Of a stretch of DNA of 64,000 bases, positions 59,601 through 64,000 are shown piece by piece; the first letter of the stretch is position 1, and every line of letters begins with the position of its first letter. Position numbers and translations under genes: made by a program. The stretch comes from Phoronis australis (taxonomy: Eukaryota; Phoronida; Phoronidae): contig NMRA01000297.1 in the NCBI GenBank assembly GCA_002633005.1, positions 402,993 to 466,992 of the forward strand. Reading direction: 5' to 3'. Under the pieces are notes generated by a model. That model had not been told where the DNA came from. It made no database searches and worked only from the letters and a program-made list of their open reading frames with translations.

Positions 59601-62600
59601 TGAAGTAGGTTACCAATAGTAACTGAGTATAATGCTCAAGTCAAAGGATCCCGACGACACGATACCCGCATTCAAATTGAAGATCGGTGATTTACAAATG
59701 AGAGAACACGAGAGAAAAATCTCACTGAATTAAGATATCGTTTTTATGGAAATTATGCGTCAAATGTTTCATACCGTATAAATGTCGGTACAGTGCCCTT
59801 TGCTGAACGTGCGATTGTTGCGCGTGCTCATTTAAGTATTCTATTTTCACGTTCGATGAGTGGTGTAGTGGTAAAGTCGGCGACTCGAAACCCTTGAGGC
59901 CCGGGTTCGAAACCGGCCTGGGTTTCACGCCAAAATATTATCTCCTTAGTGAGATAACTAAATGGGTTATTACACGGTTGTATCTGCCATTCGACGCTAA
60001 TATTGTGGTATAAGTATATGTATACAGTATGTATATGTATATGTATACAACATGTATATACATACATATATATATATACATATATATTTACAGTATGTAT
60101 ATGATTATGTATATGCTTATCCGGTTTTGTTGGAGAAGACTTTTGGCGTTTTCCAGTGAACAAGCCTCCTTTAATGACAGACTGTTCCAACGACTTAATA
60201 GTCTCAACTGAAACCTCGAGCGTAGCCTTTGTTGTGCCGCGTCCAACATTCAGAAGAGTGCACGACAATGCGTCCATTGAAGCCGTGTGCAACTATCCAT
60301 CAGCGGAAGTAACAATGCGCTTGGGTGATCATACTGTCACGTGTACCGGAACGGATGACGAGATCAATAAGTATGAAACATGCACCTACACAGTCTCCGT
60401 GAAATGTAAATATTTTATCTGACATTCCTTACCGAGTGCTGAATTATTGTTACGTCATATAGATGACCTTGATTTTTCCTTATGTCAAATCACGATAAAA
60501 TGCCAAAGCCTGCATGCGCACATTTAATAAGATCACGTCCCAAATCTCCAGATTGGGATAGCTGTTGTTATACGTATCCAGTCAAGAGACAGACATTTAG
60601 TGTTTCTTGTATCAATTGGCGTATCACCAAATGCTTTATTTGTTGAGATATCATCCATCGTGTTGTTCTTAATTTTACTAATTTAGCTTCAATAGAAAAC
60701 TCGATCTCAGTCTGCAACTTTTCCACTTATCACAGTTGTAAATTCGACTGATGTTGGCTGCTTTTCTTATGGATGTTATCTTTCTGTCAATTAATTATAA
60801 TTGAACCTTAGAAGTTTTTAGAAGGGGCATGGTAGATTGATATATTCGACTGATGAACACTCCACTTGAATTATCGTTCACATGATATTCCGCTGCATCT
60901 TGCATTTGTCACCCAGGCTTTTGACAATATTTCGCACGAAATTACGAGTGCTAGGCAAAACATTGTAGCTTACTAAAATTCGACCGTACTTCATATTTAC
61001 ATTTTAATACGATCTTTGTTAAACACTTCCAACATGGATCTCTGCAAAATATATGATACACATCCATGATTTGCAAACTCTGCGTCACTTAAAACCTGAG
61101 AAATGATAGCCTGAGTATAGACAGAGTCTACTATTTCCAGTAAATGTGCCCAGAACCCCTGTCTGTATCTTTTCATGCATGATTAATGTGTTAATCAATG
61201 TTGACACGGTCATCATTTGGCTACAGTGTAGTACATGCAGACGTACAAATGAACTGCAAGAATTTCATATTTAAATGAACTGCGGGATTGTCACACTTTT
61301 TCCTCTTTAAGATCCAGGTTTGGTGAGGAATGCTTCAGAAATGCGACGACATACAATAGTTATGGTACCAATAGTTTGCAATGATTGTGCGCCTTGTTCT
61401 ATAACCTCCGGGCAATAATGAGTGTAAACGTTTTGAATACATTTTTCACTCTTTCAAGTAAGCAGGTGCCAGTCAAAACAGAGTCCTTCCAACGGCTTCC
61501 TTAACGATTGCAACGACACTGTCGGAGGTCAGTGTTATTACGAGTGCAATGTCGGATACAACAGAATTGGGCCCAACCCCGTTAACTGCACAAACGGCGT
61601 ATGGAGTGGAGAAATAGGATGCACGAGTAAGTTCATAGCACAGGGCAAGTACAAAACGTGTCATTCGCTTGTGTTTGTAACTACGAGGTATAAAGGAATG
61701 CCTCTACTGGTCGAGGGTTAAAGAACATTATTTTGTTTCAGGGAATTGGATGAGAACGTCGTTTTTAATAACTGTCAATATGTCAAATAAGGGTTTGGTG
61801 TCCTTTTAAAAAGGCAATGAAACCGCCTTTGGCTGTCAATAACAAATTTTAGTTTAGGCCATTTTCAATTATAAAATTGGTCTCAAATTCTTCAGATCCT
61901 AAATGATGGATAAACTTAAAGTTCGGTTCACTCTGGTAAGTCAGCTTATCGAGTATGATTTCGAGCAATAACGAAATGTCGATTCTTTCCAAGATCAAGA
62001 ATCATCTTTAATTCCAGTAAGAAACAAGTTAGAAAGTACCAGATATATAATGGTAAGTGGGTTAAACAAATTAGTTCCAGTTTTATAGCGGCAAGTTGGC
62101 TAAATTAAAAGTTCTTTGGCGATAGGTGGGCTTGTGCATGCTCTTCATAGAAGTTGTTGTTTTGGCTGATGCCAGAAAGGTTTGGTGATTTTTGTGTGTG
62201 TTTGTTACAGTTGTTATTTGTACCGAACAATTGCCTGACATTGACAACGGGTTCGTAAACTGCACTGGCCACACATTCGGAGATGTTTGCACATACTTTT
62301 GCAAAGATGGCTATGCCATTCCAAAGAGTCAACGTCATCAAGTGAGATACACGTGCTCCGCTTCTGGTGCTTGGACGGGAAATAACACGCAACCGCAGTG
62401 CTGGCGTGAGTCACTTCGTGTGAATACCGCTGATCGATCATAGAATAATGCAATGAATTGGGTTTCCCATTATGTGGTTTTATGAATATCGACCTCCGGT
62501 CGCATTTTCACTTGCACATCTCTGGTACGACGATAGTTGTTGGATATTCCATTGGCAAGGCCAGAAACGTTCTAGATTATTTAAAATGTGCTTTCTCCAT

Positions 62601-63016
62601 GCCCTTCACATTTGGGATTGCTTACATTTTAGCAGCGTCTGTTGTACATGTATAAAACACTCGGCTATCCAATCTTCTCTATCAGATCTAAGTTGTTAAC
62701 TTTTAAAGAGATGATTCCGTTGTCCAAGATTACGCCACTGGCAAGTTGTGCCTCTACTAAATTTCAGTCGATCAGCCACCAACCATGTCAAATTGTTCTG
62801 GTGGCGTCAACATTACCACCTCTGACGTCAAAACCACAGTTACGATTCCCAAGCCGATATTCACAAGCGCTAGAGGCAAGATATTGGAGACTATCTGCCT
62901 AAATTATGAAAAGGGCGTCGCTACCTTGGGGCTTGGTGAACACAACGTTCGATGCACAGGAAATGACGTAGAACTTGGTCACCAAAAGATCTGTTCTTTT
63001 GCAGTTACTATCGAAT
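47163..63016 (+). CDS. Secreted HYR/sushi (CCP) mosaic protein, 3' end outside window
   Basis: Exons: 47163-47223, 49230-49365, 50463-50581, 54023-54214, 56215-56451, 56906-57079, 57895-58089, 60157-60405, 61459-61626, 62211-62405 and 62768-63016, about 658 residues so far. The product is a signal peptide followed by HYR, CCP, HYR, CCP, CCP, HYR, CCP, CCP, HYR. All junctions are phase 1 except the phase-2 intron inside the first HYR, and all junction codons are open. CCP modules here have six cysteines (C...NG..C...C.Y.C..GY...C...W...C), as in selectin-type sushi domains. HYR modules have an immunoglobulin-like fold and occur in extracellular adhesion proteins. A role in extracellular recognition or adhesion is inferred; no ligand is evident. 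No transmembrane segment or stop is seen, so the C-terminus is unknown. Exons may be missing in the gap. Confidence 0.85.
48000..48110. repeat. Purine-pyrimidine alternating low-complexity tract
   Basis: Interrupted gtgcgt/gtatgc/gcgtgt units within intron 1. Alternating purine-pyrimidine order could adopt Z-DNA. Confidence 0.6.
48540..49110 (+). mobile_element. Possible retroelement relic
   Basis: A frame at 48664-48945 contains a Cys/His-containing stretch (YNVDCRNCRHLCDRWRVRR) without clear family match. It is followed by gatgatgactaatgaataaa and cgaaacgtc, an ending reminiscent of Penelope-like 3' tails. Weak evidence. Confidence 0.3.
49230..49365 (+). CDS. HYR/CCP gene exon 2: Cys-rich start of HYR 1
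   Basis: 136 nt, after gtcttcag and before gtaaga; enters in phase 1 and leaves in phase 2. It encodes (D)ECVRTRRTCFSLNCPGG, HYYFTASHGS and VYWSTPSCTC. The NCP and VxWxxP features are the first half of an HYR module. Confidence 0.75.
50463..50581 (+). CDS. HYR/CCP gene exon 3: second half of HYR 1
   Basis: 119 nt, after gagttttag and before gttagt; enters in phase 2 and leaves in phase 1. It encodes PSIRQGQRLSEGTHYLRYY, CTDDCGHCGNC and WLHVS. The order GxxLxxGTHYLxYxCxDxxGxCxxCxxxxxV matches the second half of an HYR. The donor is followed within 10 bases by a (TG)n tract. Confidence 0.8.
50592..50632. repeat. (TG)n microsatellite
   Basis: About 20 TG units from just after the exon 3 donor up to the gap edge; probably longer than assembled. 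Confidence 0.95.
50633..51245. other. Assembly gap (613 N)
   Basis: Unresolved bases between the (TG)n tract and the 37-bp minisatellite, both hard to assemble. Confidence 1.
51246..51675. repeat. 37-bp minisatellite, about 11.6 copies
   Basis: The unit begins taagttgtctttaagcttga and continues aggataagaatgcgatc. Variation is mainly at the cgatc/caatc/gagatc position and, in the last copies, aagc to aacc. It abuts the gap, so the full array is probably longer. Confidence 0.95.
51690..54022. other. Intron of HYR/CCP gene, no supported exon
   Basis: Frames at 52121-52321, 52487-52805, 52870-53070 and 53270-53479 lack domain similarity. A dispersed repeat is present at 52822-52912. Confidence 0.45.
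52822..52912. repeat. Dispersed repeat, copy 2 of 3
   Basis: Shares acgtgctctcgttgaaaata and tgaaatcttgc with 46451-46535. Confidence 0.65.
54023..54214 (+). CDS. HYR/CCP gene exon 4: CCP module
   Basis: 192 nt, after ccgtttcag and before gtaagt, phase 1-1. Six cysteines in the order TCPGRP, IRCSGN, GSTCVYGCNDGY, TCTYW and PEC, with ILNG before the second. The last part of this exon and its donor are tandemly repeated downstream (54151-54482). Confidence 0.85.
54151..54482. repeat. Tandem repeat of exon 4 end and splice donor
   Basis: About five degenerate 55-70-bp units, the first overlapping the exon end, contain cacctgtacctactggtcat/tt, tctagtggt/agt, c-gaatgttt and ggtaagtcac. GT donors survive in units 1 (54215), 2 (54277) and 4 (54404) and are TT in units 3 and 5. 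Confidence 0.8.
54483..56214. other. Intron of HYR/CCP gene, nothing recognised
   Basis: AT-rich with no module similarity. A short imperfect repeat of gtaccagagtacacatgtacac-like sequence (56090-56180) precedes exon 5. Confidence 0.45.
56215..56451 (+). CDS. HYR/CCP gene exon 5: HYR module
   Basis: 237 nt, after cttccttccag and before gtaagt, phase 1-1. It encodes DKDPEKYCHCDID, PLIRARGNDLPLTCSH, PETVVRCRAYDYE and SECRQLITIK. It lacks the WxxP of classical HYR modules but matches the pseudogene exon at 31106-31345. Confidence 0.82.
56906..57079 (+). CDS. HYR/CCP gene exon 6: CCP module
   Basis: 174 nt, after ttttggaag and before gtaaga, phase 1-1. Classic sushi order: ITCKPLTPPENG, GLCENGHQSTCRYTCNTGY, EVTCQEDETW and PLC. 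Six cysteines. Confidence 0.9.
57895..58089 (+). CDS. HYR/CCP gene exon 7: CCP module
   Basis: 195 nt, after ttattcacag and before gtaagg, phase 1-1. NCTEPPRILNGSVNC, WPYGSSCRYECDAGF, LTCDNEANWDP and HCW. Possible N-glycosylation at NCT, NGS and NCS. Confidence 0.9.
58580..58710 (+). mobile_element. Mariner/Tc1-type transposase relic
   Basis: The frame reads SPDYNPMDYASWYSLKQNV followed by CQGMRAKLTEQELKDK, the C-terminal catalytic-site region of mariner-like transposases (consensus SPDLNPxDYxxWxxL). An in-frame TAA just upstream and the lack of an N-terminal part show it is a fragment. Confidence 0.7.
58742..58853. repeat. Dispersed repeat, copy 3 of 3
   Basis: Shares gtcacgtg, aaaatac, tctcgcgtaatctcg and tcttgctttt with 46451-46535, and is followed by a ctaggtcctagcg word. 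Confidence 0.6.
59191..59325. mobile_element. Palindromic foldback MITE
   Basis: 135 bp beginning atagattatcacatggcg and ending catgtaataatctat, with arms complementary through most of their length (ttatctagagc...gaattttg.agaa against ttctacaaaatcc...gctctagataa). It sits at one end of the longer repeat 59191-60012. Confidence 0.8.
59848..59965 (+). mobile_element. tRNA-derived SINE-like insertion
   Basis: An A-box-like tggtgtagtggtaaag (59861-59876) and a perfect B-box ggttcgaaacc (59904-59914) at tRNA-like spacing show an RNA polymerase III promoter. The flanks do not form a clear acceptor stem, so a tRNA-derived SINE rather than a tRNA gene is favoured. The empty site is seen in the paired repeat near 32790-32800. 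Confidence 0.65.
60013..60112. repeat. (TA)-rich microsatellite
   Basis: Alternating tatatg/tatac/atacat units immediately after the dispersed repeat and about 45 bases before the acceptor of exon 8. Confidence 0.85.
60157..60405 (+). CDS. HYR/CCP gene exon 8: HYR module
   Basis: 249 nt, after gttttccag and before gtaaat, phase 1-1. KPPLMTDCSND, FVVPRPTFRR, IEAVCNYPSAE, RLGDHTVTCTGTDDE and CTYTVSVK. The P-P-x(4)-C start and the C-x-Y/F-x-V-x-V end are diagnostic of HYR. Same length as exon 11. Confidence 0.9.
60406..61458. other. Intron of HYR/CCP gene, nothing recognised
   Basis: No module, RNA gene or repeat recognised. Confidence 0.4.
61459..61626 (+). CDS. HYR/CCP gene exon 9: CCP module
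   Basis: 168 nt, before gtaagt, phase 1-1. RCQSKQSPSNGFLNDC, GGQCYYECNVGYNRIG, VNCTNGVWSG and IGCT give six cysteines. The acceptor ctctttcaag is chosen over a nearby cag (61464) because only it keeps phase 1. Confidence 0.82.
62211..62405 (+). CDS. HYR/CCP gene exon 10: CCP module
   Basis: 195 nt, after tttgttacag and before gtgagt, phase 1-1. VICTEQLPDIDNGFVNC, FGDVCTYFCKDGYAIP, YTCSASGAWTG and PQCW. It most resembles exon 7 in length and its final CW. Confidence 0.9.
62768..63016 (+). CDS. HYR/CCP gene exon 11: HYR module
   Basis: 249 nt, after aaatttcag and before gtgagt, phase 1-1. DQPPTMSNCSGG, VTIPKPIFTSARGK, TICLNYEKG, LGLGEHNVRCTGND and CSFAVTIE. It aligns throughout with exon 8. 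Confidence 0.9.
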
Positions 63017-64000
63017 GTGAGTTTTTACAATAATTACTAGGACTGCTTCCATGACATCAGATTTATGCAGCAAAATGTTAGGACTGAAGGCAAATGTTAC
63101 CGTTTTGAACGTTTTTCTGGTAAAAACGATTATTTTAAGAAGTTTTTAAGACTTTAATTACCACTTTTATAAAAAACGAATGTATAAGAAGCTCGAACTG
63201 GCTTAATAACATACTGCCAATCTTCTTCCGAGTGCGTAAAACTGTTTCATAATTTATGCTTCACGTGCGTTCGTGTAATTTGGATAAATGCCATATTATC
63301 CTTGAGCATAAATAACCTACAGCTTGGGGTCCCGGCCAAATTATTGCTTCACCTTAGACAACGCGACCTGGTCTAAGTGTTCGAGTGTACCCATTTACAT
63401 TCTACTATCGGAGACAAAAAATATGCATGGAATTAAATGCTTAAAGTTGAACTAAATTACACCACTTCCTCTCAAACGGCACTTCGACAATTGTTCAGAT
63501 TATTTCATGAAAAACGATTCGATTTCCTTACGTAAGTGTTTTTTCATTTCCTTTTTTTTCGAAAAAATCTGCCAGGCAAGTGATACTCGACTTTCGCGGT
63601 TGTTGAATCACACGACCTCTTCAGGTAATGTATAGCTTTAAACTGGCCTCCGTGCACTACCCGGCATCAACTTTGAAATTGTGTTTTGTTTTTGTGAAAG
63701 AATGCGAACTGATCTTAAAAAGCCCCACATCTTTTTGTGCAAATTACTACTGTCATTACCAATGTTTGGTAGTTTACAATATCTCAGTGACTACCCAGAA
63801 AAGTTTCTATTCTGATATCTTCAGGGTCAAGCATTACAATAGTGTCTAAGTGTCTAAGTGACTAATTGCATACGTTAAGTACTAGACTACAAATTGATTC
63901 TTCTTTGACTGGTCGCGTGAAATGTGAATATTCCAAAAAAACAGTAATACAGGCGAATTTATTTTACACTGTGCAAAATCAAAGCAAATGTCTTAAATTA
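63017..64000. other. Probably intron of HYR/CCP gene
   Basis: No further HYR or CCP exon is seen before the window ends; the frame at 63628-63849 has no domain similarity. The gene must continue because exon 11 ends in a phase-1 donor. Confidence 0.5.

Larger units (their letters stand above)
59191..60012 (+). mobile_element. Dispersed repeat, paired with 32750-33420
   Basis: Homologous in inverted orientation to 32750-33420 from the MITE to ctaatattgtggtataa. This copy contains the SINE at 59848-59965, absent from the other. The frames at 59722-60292 (- strand) are repeat-borne. Confidence 0.8.

Noticed and set aside
59858-59935. Functional tRNA gene
   Set aside because: A and B boxes are present but no convincing acceptor stem is seen, and it lies as an insertion inside a dispersed repeat; called a SINE.
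1-64000. CRISPR arrays, bacterial operons, prophage or other prokaryotic systems
   Set aside because: The introns, repeat types and module structure are metazoan; the short tandem repeats lack unique spacers and adjacent cas-like genes.

Overview
This is a stretch of animal nuclear genome: long introns with GT-AG borders, exon-encoded modules, many decayed mobile elements, microsatellites and two assembly gaps (39437-40344 and 50633-51245). Repeat style, Penelope-like and mariner-like relics, frequent tacatgta words and expanded sushi/HYR proteins suggest a marine invertebrate. An anthozoan cnidarian is my best guess, with low confidence; no ribosomal or mitochondrial marker is present to fix the taxon. 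Most open reading frames over 60 codons are chance frames or repeat remnants, so genes were rebuilt from exon fragments, splice borders and phase.

Three gene loci are supported. (1) 11362-23144, + strand: a pentameric ligand-gated ion channel homologue (Cys-loop superfamily) whose exons are all phase 0. It has a complete extracellular domain, M1-M4 and a very short M3-M4 loop. It lacks the canonical Cys-loop pair, shows no signal peptide, has a tandemly duplicated 99-nt N-terminal exon, and takes its stop codon from an inserted repeat. (2) 47163 to beyond 63016, + strand: a secreted mosaic protein made of a signal peptide followed by alternating HYR and six-cysteine sushi (CCP) modules, one module per phase-1 exon except the first HYR, which is split. 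Its 3' end lies outside the window. (3) 27087-32484, - strand: a collinear inverted paralogue of gene 2 (HYR-CCP-HYR-CCP-CCP-HYR-CCP), packed into about 5.4 kb and carrying stops, a frameshift, deletions and lost cysteines. It is called a pseudogene.

Layout. 1-11.3 kb is gene-poor and repeat-rich, with an inverted/direct repeat family at 3.2-5.7 kb, a duplicated block around a single N at 6939, and a Penelope-like relic at 7.7-8.0 kb. 11.3-23.1 kb is the channel gene. 23.1-27.1 kb has no gene. 27.1-32.5 kb is the pseudogene. 32.7-45.3 kb is mobile-element territory, including a block of nearly 5 kb present on both sides of the first gap, which may be an uncollapsed allele. 45.3-47.1 kb has no gene. 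47.1-63.0 kb is the HYR/CCP gene, with introns inflated by a 37-bp minisatellite, a mariner relic, a foldback MITE and a tRNA-derived SINE. 63.0-64.0 kb is probably intron.

The HYR/CCP pair forms an inverted duplicate family probably acting in extracellular recognition or adhesion. The channel gene has no evident functional link to it.
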